64,000 nt of DNA, taken from positions 2,666,001 through 2,730,000 of the forward strand of contig NC_008358.1 of NCBI RefSeq assembly GCF_000013025.1. Direction: 5' to 3'. The position numbers and the translations under genes were made by a program. The notes under the pieces were generated by a model, which was given only the letters and a program-made list of their open reading frames with translations, had not been told where the DNA came from and made no database searches. Positions 35,302 through 45,498 of the stretch are shown here, one piece after another (the first letter of the stretch is position 1; every line of letters starts with the position of its first letter). The stretch is from Hyphomonas neptunium ATCC 15444 (GTDB lineage: Bacteria > Pseudomonadota > Alphaproteobacteria > Caulobacterales > Hyphomonadaceae).

Positions 35302-36693
35302 TCAGCTGACCACGTCCAGAAACGGTTGCATATCTGCCCGACCAAGTGTTGCTGGCTGGTTGCAGCAGGGGCAATCGGGTTGCGACTCAACAAACGGTCT
35401 GCGCTCGTCTCTGGCGTGAAAGCGCCGCATCCGCGTAGACACCATTCCGGCCTCTCCAGCAAGCCCGGTCACTCCGGCCAACCACTCATTGACTGCCATC
35501 GCCGCCGCTTCGGTCGTGAAGGTGACGACAGCCGGGGACGGATCACCTTCACCCAGAACGTAGGCTTCTTCTTTCAACCGCTCATATGCATCGGGATCAT
35601 TGCGCCGCATTGCTTCTTCACGCGCTCGCCGCGGATCGACGAAGCCGCCGCAAAGTAAGCAGGAATGCCCAGGCACTAGCGTCGAAACGCGGGCAAAGAG
35701 ATCAAATGCTGTGTCGGTCCGCCGCTGCATCGCGAGTCCGACATCGATAACGGGGATGCCGTAGAACCGCGCGAAGCGATTGAGAAACAACCGTCCGGCG
35801 TGGTCATCTGTGCAGCAAAAGATCACATCGCACGCTTTTAGAGCATCCCAGGTTTGCGGGTTTCCGGCCCAGGCATCCACGCTCACCAAGGTCATGCCGA
35901 GCCCGGATTCCTTCACCGTTCGCGTGTGAATAGCGGTCTTAGGCATTTTTTCATCGACATCCGAGCGCCGCGCTCCGTGAAGGCGGTTGAGATTTGTTTC
36001 GTCCACGATGTCCTTCTCGAATTGGATGGCCTCCTGAACCCCAAGCCGCAACAGCAGGGGCAAGACGGCACTTCCGGTCGCACCTCCACCAGCAATCCCA
36101 CATCGGAACCCAGCTATTTGACGCGAGGCTTCATGCCCGAAGAGCCGGACCTGGCGATCCAGAAAACCCGCCGGCGCTCCCTTCACTCCCGAGATATGCA
36201 GGCGCGGTCCGACATGCAGGATCCGACCGATGTCTTCTGCTTTCTCTGTCTGCGCCCAAAAGCGTGCAGCAATATCGCCATTCCCGGCAATAACGACGCT
36301 GATCAATCCTGGCGCCCCCTTCAAAAGAGCGGTGCGGGCCAGCTCGGCTTCGTTGCGGTTGTCCTGCTCAGAGAACTTGGCCTGGCCGTCGGGATGGGTA
36401 TGAACTAGGGCTGGAGCGAGACCCATTTCCTTGGCCTCGTTCAGGAGGCGCATGAAGCCATCGGTCTGCCAAGTCACATGCCGCGCTGATGCTGATACAA
36501 GGTCGTGACAGCTGATGGATTGGAAACGATGAGAAACCAGCCGGCGCCGCGGCTGGTTTGACCATGGATCGACTTGGATATCGGCGATGCCAAACAGCAT
36601 GTAAGCCGAGCGCTCCGACCCAGCCCCCGCTGTCAACAAGGACCGAATCAGCGCCTCGTGCGGCTCCAGAAGGATGAGATCAAGCGCCTCCAT
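35302..36693 (-). CDS. JAB protease-E1 (ThiF) fusion
   Basis: 463 residues. Residues ~1-150 are a JAB/MPN isopeptidase with LVHTHPDGQAKFSEQD (the H-x-H and S-x2-D zinc signature). Residues ~175-420 are an E1/ThiF adenylyltransferase with GIAGGGATGSAVLPLLLRLG and the NLNRLHGARRSDVD region that binds ATP. CLLCGGF and CPCCNQ likely hold zinc or the catalytic thiol. The protein should both activate and remove the ubiquitin-like tag. The start overlaps the ubiquitin-E2 stop by one base (TAATG). It belongs to the prokaryotic Ub-like systems described by Iyer, Burroughs and Aravind. Confidence 0.9.
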   Translation of the reverse strand: MEALDLILLEPHEALIRSLLTAGAGSERSAYMLFGIADIQVDPWSNQPRRRLVSHRFQSISCHDLVSASARHVTWQTDGFMRLLNEAKEMGLAPALVHTHPDGQAKFSEQDNRNEAELARTALLKGAPGLISVVIAGNGDIAARFWAQTEKAEDIGRILHVGPRLHISGVKGAPAGFLDRQVRLFGHEASRQIAGFRCGIAGGGATGSAVLPLLLRLGVQEAIQFEKDIVDETNLNRLHGARRSDVDEKMPKTAIHTRTVKESGLGMTLVSVDAWAGNPQTWDALKACDVIFCCTDDHAGRLFLNRFARFYGIPVIDVGLAMQRRTDTAFDLFARVSTLVPGHSCLLCGGFVDPRRAREEAMRRNDPDAYERLKEEAYVLGEGDPSPAVVTFTTEAAAMAVNEWLAGVTGLAGEAGMVSTRMRRFHARDERRPFVESQPDCPCCNQPATLGRADMQPFLDVVS

Positions 36694-37547
36694 TACGCCC
36701 GGGCCTCCGCCAATGCTGTTTGGACGCGGGCGACCATGGTTTGAAGTCCGTCAACGCCTGGGCGCCACGCATCGTTATGACGGGACCAGCGCTGCCAAAC
36801 GCGACCACCGAAGCGGTGCTCAACAGTGCAAGCTTTCGGTACTTGCCCGGTGCCTGCCAGAGTGAGTTTCGGGGCAACGTAAAACATGTCGGGCGGGCAG
36901 TCGGGATATCCCTTGGGAAGTAGGATCAGAACATCTGCCTCCGTATGGGCGAATTTGCCTTCCGGCAGCGGTAGAGCATTGAGGATGATCCCCGTGCTGC
37001 CGCCTTCCGTCACCACTTCGAACTCATAGCCGTGACCGGAAAGGTAAGTCTGATCTTTAGACGGAAGGGCATCCCCCTCCGTCGTTTGATCAATCAGCGA
37101 AACGAACCGCTCAACTCCGGCATCAGCCAGGTTGATCACGTCCGTATCGGCGATCTTCTTGTCATGTTGCCCCGGCATTTCCTGCCAGAGGCTGTAGTTC
37201 GGTGGCAATTTGGCCAGCTTACGCAGCACGAAGCCGCTGATGCAGGCCCGTGGCCATTCAAGATCGGCGTCGTCAATTTTGAACTTGAAGCTCCGATCTG
37301 AACGGGCGACCAGCACCTTCTCGATTCCCCGACCACGCAGGTCGTAGAGTTCGTCGAGCCGGATGTCTTCGAAGTCGCCATTGGGCAGGATCGCGATGGC
37401 CGCATGCTCGTCGACGGGGTGACCACCTGCGGCCTCAATAAGCTGGCGCCCCAAGACCTTGGGATCGTCGAAGGCGTGCTTTTTAAAGTTGAGGCCCTCA
37501 TCAGCGATGAGGACCGGAAAGCGAGGAGTGTTTCCTTCCGATTTCAT
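36693..37547 (-). CDS. Multiubiquitin-E2 fusion protein
   Basis: 284 residues from the ATG at 37547, with AAGGA upstream. Residues ~1-155 look like two tandem beta-grasp ubiquitin-like units of the Multi_ubiq family (FPVLIADEGLNFKKHAFDDP, then FKFKIDDADLEWPRACISG). Residues ~160-284 resemble the Prok-E2_E family: LLPKGYPDCPPDMFYVAP, CTVEHRFGGRVWQRWSRH and WRPGVDGLQTM. The Cys of KACTVEH is the candidate thioester residue. Fusion of tag and conjugating enzyme in one chain suggests the tag may be processed from it or act in cis. Stop and start overlap with JAB-E1 shows co-translation. Confidence 0.86.
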   Translation of the reverse strand: MKSEGNTPRFPVLIADEGLNFKKHAFDDPKVLGRQLIEAAGGHPVDEHAAIAILPNGDFEDIRLDELYDLRGRGIEKVLVARSDRSFKFKIDDADLEWPRACISGFVLRKLAKLPPNYSLWQEMPGQHDKKIADTDVINLADAGVERFVSLIDQTTEGDALPSKDQTYLSGHGYEFEVVTEGGSTGIILNALPLPEGKFAHTEADVLILLPKGYPDCPPDMFYVAPKLTLAGTGQVPKACTVEHRFGGRVWQRWSRHNDAWRPGVDGLQTMVARVQTALAEARA

Positions 37548-37616
37548 AGTGTTAGTCCTTGTGCAACTTGAGGTCACAGACACCATGTCTGCGCCGTCAC
37601 AAGGACAATCGCCCCG

Positions 37617-40600
37617 TCAGGAAGAATCCGGTAAGCTGGATCCAATCTTTTTTCTGAGCGTCCCGGATGGAGGCGGGTTGCAGATGAAAAAGTAGGGGCA
37701 ACGCGCACATCGGTCGCTGCGGTTCGGCGGGAATCGTCCCTCGATGATTGAGATCACGGCGTTCGCGATCTTCTTCTTTCTGGTGGCGATCTTGCCCTCA
37801 GACATGGTCAAACGGTCCCGATCCCCGCCCGTCAAATATACGAATTCCGCCTCACCGCGTCCGTCAACCGCGATCTGAAACGCGGCAGCATCGAGAGCGT
37901 CCAACGCCGTGCTTGTCTTGCGACCTGTGCGGATACGCCGGAACACTGTCGAATGACTGGTTTCGATCTGCTCGTGCGCTGTGACCACGACCTCGGCGTC
38001 TTCGAAGCGTAGTGAGAGAGTTTGGGGGGGGCGCCGACATTCACCCTGCCGGAGCAGGATGAAGAACTTCAGCAATTCGTCGCAAATCTGCCGGTACTCG
38101 GAGGCGTAACCGTGTTCTATGGGTCCGTGAGCAACCCACGCGGCGTCGATAATCGATTGCATCTCGGTCTCATCAGGAGTGTCGTCGGGACGAGCTGTCA
38201 ATTCATCGATAACAGCCTGCACGGCGTTGTGCATGCGCATCGGCGCCGACTCCAAGCGCCGTCCGCCAACCTGCAGCACATGTGCGAAGAAGAACCGTCG
38301 TGGGCATTTGTCGAAGGTCGCGAGTTGAGACGGCGACATGCGGGCAACGCCATCGACCTCCAACGTGAAGCGCTCAGCCTCTCCGACGACATCTCTCACC
38401 GCTGAAATCGGCTTTTGATCGGCCAATTGGCCGGAGATGTCGTCGACAAAACTGGACCGGCTCTGCCGGTGACCGTTGGACTTCTTGTTGGGCGCATATA
38501 GGAACAGACCGTCTTTTGCCCGAGATAGCGCCACGAAGAACAAACATCGTTGTTCCTCATCATGGCCGGCATCTATTGCGTCGCTACCTCGAAACATCGG
38601 GCCCTCGATCATGCCGTCCGGCGGATGAAGGCCGCGGCTCTGTTTGGCCGAGCGGGGGATCGAATCGCTTGTCAAAGACGGAAGATGAAGCATCTTGAAC
38701 TCAAGACCCTTGCTCCCGTGAATCGTCATCAAGCGAACGGCGTTTATGGTCTGAGCGGTGGCCGGCAGATCGCGCAGATCCCGCTCATCCGACAGGATCA
38801 CGAGCCGTCGAATGTGGTCCAGGAGGTCGCGGATTGGGTAGCCTGATTTTTCTGGAAGGACCGAGCGCAAGAAGTTTTGAAACTGCCAGAGAGCAAGCGC
38901 AGGGTTGGCATTGCCCTCACGAGCCTGCGTTGCGATATCGGCCGCGAGGCGGGTCCGGTCCAGATAGATTTTCGTGAACACCTGCCATGCAGTTGCCGTA
39001 GGCTCGATTTCCTCAAACGCACCGACAAGGGCCTTTGCTGAGGCCCGACCGCCTTCGCTCATTCCTGATGCCGTTTCCAATACGGTGCGCCAGTCGAGCG
39101 GGAGAGGTTTCTTAGTGGTCCGAACTGCTTCGATGGCGACGGCGACGTCTTCGATGAACATCCGAAATGGCTTCATCGAGGCAATGCACGTGAGCGCCAT
39201 GGCCCTCGGATCGATCACAAGTGACAGGAGAGACAACGCTTCCTTGATCTCCGGTCGGTCGAACAAGGGTCCGAGAAAAAGCACAGGAATCCCACGTGCC
39301 TCTAGGCCCGCGGCTATTTCTGCCAGACGCGCGTTTCCTTTGCAGATGACGGCCTGGTCTCGAAAGGTGGTCCCATCATCGCAGGCAGCTGATATGCGTG
39401 CTGCGATTTCGTCGATCTCGTGATCTTTGGATTCAACGGAGACGAAAGACGGTGCGACACCACTTTTGCCCTTGAACGCATTTGCCTGAAAACCCGAAGC
39501 TGCCATTCGTGTGGTCGCGAAAGTGCTGAAGGTGTTGCAGATTTCCTGGGATGATCGATAGTTCGTGCTAAGTTGCAGTGACGTCCCTCCGGGGAAGTCT
39601 TCCGTCTCGAACCGGTCGATATTGTAGGACGATGCACCCCGGAAACGATAAATCGACTGCTTGGCATCCCCCACGACCCATAGGTTGCTGCCATCTGGTT
39701 TCAGAGCACGCAGTAGTCGAACGCTTGCACGGTTCACGTCTTGGTACTCGTCCACGAGAACGTGCTCATAGCGCCTTTGTATCTCCACTCGCACGGCCTC
39801 GTCGGACTCGACCAAGGCCGTCGGACGTGCGATAAGATCACCGAAATCAACCGCGCCGCGATCCGACTTCAGTTGTTCGTAAAGGTCGTAAACGGAGGCG
39901 ATCTCGAGGCATTTTTCTGCGGCTGCCTGTTCTTCTGCCGTCTCCGCTGCATCGGCCATCTGCTGGGCTAGCTCGCGGTAGCGATGCTGATCGACCACTT
40001 CGTCTTTCGCGCGTGAGATTGCCGAGAGGATGGACCGTAGATTGTCAGTCGGGTCCCAAAGATCGTTGAAATGCTTCAACCTCAAGCGCGGGAACTCGTC
40101 TTCGAGGAGCGCAATGGCTTCGGTCGCATCTATTAAGCGTGGATCTGGAGGCAAACCAGCCCGATCATGGAAGCGGCGCAGAAGATCGAGGCCGAAAGAG
40201 TGAAATGTTCCGATCCACGCTGACCCAGCCGCTGCCGGCCAGGCCGCTATCGCGCGATCCGTCATTTCACCCGCAGCTTTGTTCGAGAAGGTGAGCAACA
40301 AGATGCTCTCTGGATCGACGCCGCGGTTCTTCAGCACTGACAACCGGCCAACGAGCGTTTGTGTCTTGCCGGTGCCCGGTCCTGCTTTCAGAAGCACGGC
40401 CTTTCCATCGTGTCCTGCCGCGCGTTTTTGTTCCTCGTTCAACGGCTTTGTTGGCGACTCACCATCGCGGTCTGGCTCACTTGGCGGAAGCAGGAGCGCA
40501 TCGAAGAGCTGAACCGCCACCATCGGATACGGCGCACCAAGTTTTTTGGCGATGTCATTTGCGCTCAAACCGTCATCGACATGCCACGACCAAGCCAGAG

Positions 40601-41039
40601 CGCGCGGAAAAAGAAATTCGCGAGCAAAGAGGTCCATGTGAATCTCCTCCCGGGCGCGATTGCTGTAGTCGACAACACGATCTGCGCCAACTGACGAGGG
40701 ATCCGCAGACCGCGCCGGATCGATTTCCATGGTTGGCGGAATGTCAACTGCGCCACCAAACTCGTGATGCCCGATCTCGTGAGCGACCAAGAAGGCGTCG
40801 AGAAAAATATTCCCCGTATCTTCATGTAGGATGGTGCCGGACGCTCTCTGGAGAAGAGCTTTGCCGCCCTTGAGTTGCGGATGGCCTGCTGGCAGTTTCC
40901 TCACCTCGAGATCGCGGGCTCCGGCCTCACCCAAAACGAAATCATACGGGGTCGTCCGAATGCCGCCTTTGCTCACTTGGAGATCGTGAAGGACTGCGGC
41001 GCGGGCGCGTATCGCTTCAATCCGATCCATCGTCGGCAA
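37617..41039 (-). CDS. IrrE protease-UvrD helicase-nuclease fusion
   Basis: 1140 residues. The N-terminal ImmA/IrrE metallopeptidase shows HEIGH at 87-91 and the third-ligand helix [16 protein letters not shown] near 130-145. UvrD/Rep helicase: Walker A AGPGTGKT at 219-226, [18 protein letters not shown] and [17 protein letters not shown]. The C-terminal part is a PD-(D/E)xK domain of AddB/Cas4 type, with a Cys near DKCPRRFFF and [10 protein letters not shown] near the end, the likely four-Cys Fe-S cluster. IrrE proteases cleave repressors on stress; helicase-nuclease partners process DNA ends. It overlaps the upstream 183-residue gene by 23 bases and lies 69 bases before the ubiquitin-E2 gene, so it probably belongs to the same operon. 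Confidence 0.88.
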   Translation of the reverse strand: MPTMDRIEAIRARAAVLHDLQVSKGGIRTTPYDFVLGEAGARDLEVRKLPAGHPQLKGGKALLQRASGTILHEDTGNIFLDAFLVAHEIGHHEFGGAVDIPPTMEIDPARSADPSSVGADRVVDYSNRAREEIHMDLFAREFLFPRALAWSWHVDDGLSANDIAKKLGAPYPMVAVQLFDALLLPPSEPDRDGESPTKPLNEEQKRAAGHDGKAVLLKAGPGTGKTQTLVGRLSVLKNRGVDPESILLLTFSNKAAGEMTDRAIAAWPAAAGSAWIGTFHSFGLDLLRRFHDRAGLPPDPRLIDATEAIALLEDEFPRLRLKHFNDLWDPTDNLRSILSAISRAKDEVVDQHRYRELAQQMADAAETAEEQAAAEKCLEIASVYDLYEQLKSDRGAVDFGDLIARPTALVESDEAVRVEIQRRYEHVLVDEYQDVNRASVRLLRALKPDGSNLWVVGDAKQSIYRFRGASSYNIDRFETEDFPGGTSLQLSTNYRSSQEICNTFSTFATTRMAASGFQANAFKGKSGVAPSFVSVESKDHEIDEIAARISAACDDGTTFRDQAVICKGNARLAEIAAGLEARGIPVLFLGPLFDRPEIKEALSLLSLVIDPRAMALTCIASMKPFRMFIEDVAVAIEAVRTTKKPLPLDWRTVLETASGMSEGGRASAKALVGAFEEIEPTATAWQVFTKIYLDRTRLAADIATQAREGNANPALALWQFQNFLRSVLPEKSGYPIRDLLDHIRRLVILSDERDLRDLPATAQTINAVRLMTIHGSKGLEFKMLHLPSLTSDSIPRSAKQSRGLHPPDGMIEGPMFRGSDAIDAGHDEEQRCLFFVALSRAKDGLFLYAPNKKSNGHRQSRSSFVDDISGQLADQKPISAVRDVVGEAERFTLEVDGVARMSPSQLATFDKCPRRFFFAHVLQVGGRRLESAPMRMHNAVQAVIDELTARPDDTPDETEMQSIIDAAWVAHGPIEHGYASEYRQICDELLKFFILLRQGECRRPPQTLSLRFEDAEVVVTAHEQIETSHSTVFRRIRTGRKTSTALDALDAAAFQIAVDGRGEAEFVYLTGGDRDRLTMSEGKIATRKKKIANAVISIIEGRFPPNRSDRCARCPYFFICNPPPSGTLRKKIGSSLPDSS

Positions 41040-41568
41040 GCAACGCCTTCAACGTGCGTTGCTCCTCCTTCGTGAGGCCGGCAGACTCGACATAGTCTTG
41101 AAACTCGATCGCTGGGATAGCACTCGGCTTTACCTCGGATTTCATCGCAACGGCTTGCCCATCCCCTTGCTGCATTCCGCTGATGACATCCTGCATTTGT
41201 ACGCCGAGCCTATTTGCCAAGGCCTTCAACAGGCTCGTTGGCATCGAGGCGATATGTACAACTTCGGCGTTCAAGCCAGTAAAAAAGCCACGAGGAAGTC
41301 CGAGGTCACGCGCGAATTGCCTTACACCTGTGCCAAACAAGGATTGCCTGACGTGCTGGACGCGCAGGGTCTCTGCGCTAACCGACTTGGTCTCAAGGGG
41401 AAGGCTTGCCTCAGCTAACTGCAGGTCGCTCATCGATAGTTCGTTGAAAAGCGCAAGGAGGTCCTGGGTATATTCGGGGTAGCGCTGAAGATACGCCTTG
41501 AGGATGGCGGGCGACATCTCCTCTTCCACAGTGAAGTCGTTGAGGACGTTTTCTCTACTGGCCATCAT
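41017..41568 (-). CDS. Unknown protein between sigma factor and IrrE fusion
   Basis: 183 residues, soluble and helical. The centre [20 protein letters not shown] and [20 protein letters not shown] has HTH character. IrrE-type proteases usually sit beside the regulator they cleave; here the partner in that position is this protein, with 14-base and 23-base overlaps to its neighbours. It may be the cleaved antirepressor or an anti-sigma factor. Family not recognised. Confidence 0.75.
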   Translation of the reverse strand: MMASRENVLNDFTVEEEMSPAILKAYLQRYPEYTQDLLALFNELSMSDLQLAEASLPLETKSVSAETLRVQHVRQSLFGTGVRQFARDLGLPRGFFTGLNAEVVHIASMPTSLLKALANRLGVQMQDVISGMQQGDGQAVAMKSEVKPSAIPAIEFQDYVESAGLTKEEQRTLKALLADDGSD

Positions 41569-42373
41569 CCACCTCCAACTCTAATGCTTGCCGGATCTTT
41601 GCAAAAGCTCGATCCCGCCGATTGCGCACAGTCTTTTCCACGCAGCCCAAAAGCTCGGTTATCGACGCTTCGCCATTTTTGTTCGTTTCAATGGGAATGT
41701 CTGCGAGCATCAAATCAATCACCTCTCGTTCGTCAGTCGGTAGAGCATCAATCGCGCCACGCAGGTGAATCCGGTAATCGAGATCTTCTTCAGCTGTGAG
41801 ACCAACTTTGTTGTAGCGCTCCAAGGCGGCTTCGACGACAGCGCGCGCCGCGCCGGTGACTTCGTCCTCTACGTCTTCACTCGCCCGTTGCCGCCGGTAT
41901 ACCTTTCGGAGCTTCGTGATATGAGCCGCGCGGACCGCCTTGTCGAAGACAACCTCGTAGATATCGAGCTGCTCGTCATAGTCCTGCCGGTCGGTAAACA
42001 TCAGCTCCGTGACATGATTGACTGTCGCGTCACGTATCTCGGAAAGATGCGCATTTTCATAGATTTTTTCGCCCGCGTGTCGGTTTGGTCGTGGACACGC
42101 GGCTTCGGTCCGATCGCGCAAAATGTTGTAGAGTTGAATGAATCGACCGTCTGAATTGTCCGACTTCGTCTGGCGCAGATGATAAACAAGAACTTCTGAG
42201 GGGACATAGTTGCTGTGAGACCGATCCCGTATTGTTGCACGGTCGATCAGGTCTTCGAATGGCCAGTCGAGGCTCTTATCGATGAACTGGGTTGTTGGCG
42301 ATCGCCGTGTGTAAAGTTCGCCGTCGACTTTATGCTTTCTCAGCGGCACAACGCGAAATTCGTGTTTACGCAT
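41555..42373 (-). CDS. Sigma-70-like factor heading the IrrE/ubiquitin operon
   Basis: 272 residues. The C-terminal half carries a region-4-like HTH: AIDALPTDEREVIDLMLADI, then ASITELLGCVEKTVRNRRDR and AFAKIRQALE. The middle (EDVEDEVTGAARAVVEAALE) may be a divergent region 2. It resembles ECF-type sigma factors in phage-like and conflict loci. A GGAGGAGG stands 13 bases before the ATG. Probably it activates the downstream genes when a signal, possibly protease cleavage, releases it. Confidence 0.75.
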   Translation of the reverse strand: MRKHEFRVVPLRKHKVDGELYTRRSPTTQFIDKSLDWPFEDLIDRATIRDRSHSNYVPSEVLVYHLRQTKSDNSDGRFIQLYNILRDRTEAACPRPNRHAGEKIYENAHLSEIRDATVNHVTELMFTDRQDYDEQLDIYEVVFDKAVRAAHITKLRKVYRRQRASEDVEDEVTGAARAVVEAALERYNKVGLTAEEDLDYRIHLRGAIDALPTDEREVIDLMLADIPIETNKNGEASITELLGCVEKTVRNRRDRAFAKIRQALELEVDDGQ

Positions 42374-42597
42374 GCCTCAGGCTCATCCTCCTCCGCAAGC
42401 ACGCAATATTCAGTGCTAATGACGCCACTATATGCACCCTCCGAGAGTATGCTTCTTATTAAATATTTCGGTATCTCCTCTAAAATATCCGGGTCGTAAA
42501 GCCGGCGGTGGCAAACCCGTGCAGGCACCATAAAAACAGTAGCTATGTGCCACACATTCGCCGGATAACGTGTTGAGGTTGAATCGAATAGGTGCAA
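42340..42597 (-). CDS. Possible small leader gene of the sigma operon
   Basis: Frame of 85 codons ending within the sigma gene (34-base overlap). The part from VWHIATVFMVPARVCHRRLY onwards has acceptable codon use and an acidic end (LAEEDEPEAC). The start is uncertain and no ribosome site is evident, so coding is only possible. If real it would be translationally coupled to the sigma factor. Confidence 0.35.
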   Translation of the reverse strand: MHLFDSTSTRYPANVWHIATVFMVPARVCHRRLYDPDILEEIPKYLIRSILSEGAYSGVISTEYCVLAEEDEPEACVNTNFALCR

Positions 42598-42829
42598 ATG
42601 AAGGCCTAATATCTCTTAATGCTATCGAAACGCTATGTCTGCATTTGCCGAGAATTTGTTTCAATTGCTTTTGCGCCCTCAGCAGACACAAAAGACCTTT
42701 CAGGCGCCGCTCCCATTTGGCGGCTTTCAGACCAACGGCTCACACCTCTGGAATTCAGCTTGAACAATTGTCGAAGTAGACCAGCCAGCAACGTGGACTT
42801 CTGCTTCGACCTGAACCCAAATGCTCCGT

Positions 42830-43048
42830 ATGGACAACGTCGATAAAATCCGCGGGAAGCTGATAAAGGTCCTGGAGGTACTTGAGGACACCTGCGAGCA
42901 GGCAACTGAAGCGCAGCTGCCAGATTTGCCAAACGAAACGAGACTCCAGGAAATCCAAGCCCTCAGCCGCCTCATCGACACTGCGAAATCGCACTGCGAC
43001 GAAGCGGAATCCTTTATGCTCCAATATATCCGCTCACAGAGCGATTAG
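42830..43048 (+). CDS. Small helical protein, hypothetical
   Basis: 72 residues from the ATG at 42830. Entirely helical and charged (IRGKLIKVLEVLEDTCEQAT, ETRLQEIQALSRLIDTAKSH). Coding-type base use supports a gene; function unknown. It is the first plus-strand gene of the DUF3489/DUF2924/recombinase cassette and 126 bases upstream of it. The 230 bases before it, to 42598, hold no gene I can support. Confidence 0.5.
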   Translation: MDNVDKIRGKLIKVLEVLEDTCEQATEAQLPDLPNETRLQEIQALSRLIDTAKSHCDEAESFMLQYIRSQSD

Positions 43049-43174
43049 GCTGGACTACGGCCTTATTCCAAGCATTGCTGTCTCTGTCGCGTCCGCCTCC
43101 GCGACTGCCCGCCAGAACGTCGGGCCTTCGGGTCGTGGAAGCACTGATCGCTTCCTCAACCCGAAAGGCACCCC

Positions 43175-43429
43175 ATGACCAACCGCAAATCGACACGAGC
43201 CGACAAGAAACCACAACCGAAGTCCTCGAAAACAGATCAACTCAAAGGTCTCCTCAGTAAATCCGAGGGCATGACAGTCGAGGCGCTCTCCGAGAAACTC
43301 GGCTGGCAGACCCATACAACGCGGGCCGCGCTTACACGCCTGAAACAAGCCGGTTTCAGTCTGGAGAAACTCGCCCCAGCCGACGGAGCTCGCCAGTCCC
43401 ATTACCGTATCGCCGGAGCGAAGAAGTGA
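43175..43429 (+). CDS. DUF3489 protein
   Basis: 84 residues: basic linker then a winged-helix-like DUF3489 domain (TKTDQ region, then LLSKSEGMTVEALSEKLGWQ and ALTRLKQAGFSLEKL). This family stands at the head of cassettes with DUF2924 and a serine recombinase across alphaproteobacteria; it probably binds DNA for excision control. The stop overlaps the next gene's GTG. Confidence 0.9.
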   Translation: MTNRKSTRADKKPQPKSSKTDQLKGLLSKSEGMTVEALSEKLGWQTHTTRAALTRLKQAGFSLEKLAPADGARQSHYRIAGAKK

Positions 43430-43830
43430 CGTCCACGGTAGAACTTGAAAGAATGCCTCGCTCCAGCCTTATCGATCAGTATGAGCACCTGATCAGCGCG
43501 CCGCCGCCCAAAGGTATAAGCACGCCCTTGCTCTGCCGCCTCGTTGCATATGAAGTTCAGGCCGCTAGGTATGGCGGCCTGCCTCTCAGGACCCGAAACA
43601 AGCTGCAGGCGATTGCCAGTAACCAGGCCGTCGCGCCGGCAGGGCCTTCCCTTCGATCCGGCACAAGGCTTGTCCGCGACTGGAACGGCGTCACCCATGT
43701 CGTTGATGTTCTCAAAAGCGGGTACCGATATCAGGGGCGCATCTACAGATCCCTTTCTGCAATCGCGAGAGAAATCACGGGCGCCCGCTGGTCGGGCCCC
43801 CGCTTTTTCGGCTTGAAAGGTACATCGTAA
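43426..43830 (+). CDS. DUF2924 protein
   Basis: 134 residues from a GTG that overlaps the DUF3489 stop. The DUF2924 pattern is seen: GTRLVRDWNGVTHVVDVL, GYRYQGRIYRSLSAIAREIT and ARWSGPRFFGL. The family occurs with recombinases and is likely a DNA-binding accessory. It overlaps the recombinase by one base (TAATG), so the three genes form one operon. Confidence 0.92.
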   Translation: MTSTVELERMPRSSLIDQYEHLISAPPPKGISTPLLCRLVAYEVQAARYGGLPLRTRNKLQAIASNQAVAPAGPSLRSGTRLVRDWNGVTHVVDVLKSGYRYQGRIYRSLSAIAREITGARWSGPRFFGLKGTS

Positions 43831-45485
43831 TGTCAGCAGGCGCATCGGGCCGGCGGATTGTCCGCTGCGCCATCTACACGCGCAAGTCCAGCGAAGAAGG
43901 TCTCGACCAGGCCTTCAACTCGCTCGACGCACAGAGGGAGGCCTGCGAAGCATACATCGCCAGCCAACGCCATGAAGGCTGGAAGCTGATCCCCGCGCAT
44001 TACAATGATGGCGGGCTTTCCGGCGGAACGCTCGAGCGCCCAGCCCTAACCCGGCTCCTGGAAGACATCGACGCCGGCAAGATTGACCTTGTTGTCGTCT
44101 ACAAGATCGACCGACTGACGCGCTCGCTCGCTGACTTCGCCAAGCTGGTGGACAGGTTCGATGCGGCCGGCTGTTCCTTCGTTTCGGTCACGCAAGCGTT
44201 CAACACCTCCACAAGCATGGGAAGGCTGACCCTGAACGTGCTGCTCTCCTTTGCCCAGTTCGAACGGGAAGTGACCGCTGAACGTATTCGGGACAAGATC
44301 TCAGCATCCAAAAAGAAAGGCTACTGGATGGGCGGCCTGCCACCGCTCGGCTACGAACCTCATCCTGATCCTCAGACCCGCAGCCTGGTGATCAATGCTC
44401 CCGAGGCGGAAATCGTCGGGGAATTGTTTCAGCTTTATGATACGATTGGCTGCGTCCGGCTGGTCGAGGCAGAAGCTGCGCGCCGAGGCTACCGAACCAA
44501 ACCCCGGACCTTCAGCAATGGCCGCAAAGTCGGCGGCGAACCGCTGAGGCGCGGCCACATTCATTTCCTGCTGCGTAATCCAATTTATGCGGGCCGCATT
44601 CGCCACAAGCGCGAAGTTCACGACGGTTTGCATGAGCCGCTCATCGATGAGGCGCTGTGGGACCGGGTTCAGGCAAAGCTCGGCGCGCAGGATAAGCCGG
44701 GCCGGCGAAGCGCATCTGGCAATCGCCCCTTGCTGACCGGGAAGCTGGTCGATGAAACCGGCGATCGGCTTACGCCCTCTCATGCGAGCAAAGGCCCTCG
44801 GCGTTATCGCTACTATGTGTCGTCTCGCCTTCTCGAAGGCAGAGGCAAGCGCGCCGATGGCTGGCGCCTGCCCGCCAAGCAGCTCGAAACCCAGCTTGCC
44901 CAGGCTGTCAGCGAGCATCTCATCACCGCAGGACCTCAGATATTCCAAAGCCCCACTGCGACACTCATTGAACAAAGTATGCCCCAGTTGGCGTCAATCT
45001 CGAACCTCGAGTCCCTGGAGCTCATCGCGCAATGCAAAATTTCAGAGGGGCAGCTCGAACTGGAAATCGCCGCAAAACCTCTGGCCGAAAAGTTGAGGAT
45101 AAAGGAAACTGAATTGGCTGCTCCCTTTCTGAGCTTCACCTCGCCCTTTCAGATCAAGCGCCGAGGCGTCGAAGCCCGTCTCATCATCGGCGGCGTTGCA
45201 CCCCGGACGAATGAAACATTGATCCGCGCCATTGCGCTGGCGCATGCCTGGGCAAAAGAGCTTCGCGCCGGCACATCTATGACCACCCTCGCCGAGCGCC
45301 GCAGCTGTACGCTCGCGTTCATCCGTCAGCGTTTGCCGCTGGCGTTTCTCTCGCCCAGTATTATCGAGGCGATCCTTGCAGGCCGCCAGCCTCACGACCT
45401 GACGCTCACCAAGCTGATCACTCATCCTATTCCGCTCGACTGGGATGATCAGTGGGCAGAACTCGGCTTTTCAGCCAGCGCCTGA
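43830..45485 (+). CDS. Large serine recombinase of the DUF2924 cassette
   Basis: 551 residues. Resolvase domain: RCAIYTRKSSEEGLDQAFNS (Ser of RKSS is nucleophilic), YNDGGLSGGTLERPAL, YKIDRLTRSLADFAKLVD, and the helix FAQFEREVTAERIRDK. A recombinase domain (about 170-290) and coiled C-terminal part follow. It differs strongly from the recombinase at 7.2 kb. The repeat array starting 14 bases behind its stop is a likely binding region, and a tRNA-Ser gene follows. It is probably the enzyme that moves the right-hand part of the island. Confidence 0.93.
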   Translation: MSAGASGRRIVRCAIYTRKSSEEGLDQAFNSLDAQREACEAYIASQRHEGWKLIPAHYNDGGLSGGTLERPALTRLLEDIDAGKIDLVVVYKIDRLTRSLADFAKLVDRFDAAGCSFVSVTQAFNTSTSMGRLTLNVLLSFAQFEREVTAERIRDKISASKKKGYWMGGLPPLGYEPHPDPQTRSLVINAPEAEIVGELFQLYDTIGCVRLVEAEAARRGYRTKPRTFSNGRKVGGEPLRRGHIHFLLRNPIYAGRIRHKREVHDGLHEPLIDEALWDRVQAKLGAQDKPGRRSASGNRPLLTGKLVDETGDRLTPSHASKGPRRYRYYVSSRLLEGRGKRADGWRLPAKQLETQLAQAVSEHLITAGPQIFQSPTATLIEQSMPQLASISNLESLELIAQCKISEGQLELEIAAKPLAEKLRIKETELAAPFLSFTSPFQIKRRGVEARLIIGGVAPRTNETLIRAIALAHAWAKELRAGTSMTTLAERRSCTLAFIRQRLPLAFLSPSIIEAILAGRQPHDLTLTKLITHPIPLDWDDQWAELGFSASA

Positions 45486-45498
45486 TAACGACAAATCA

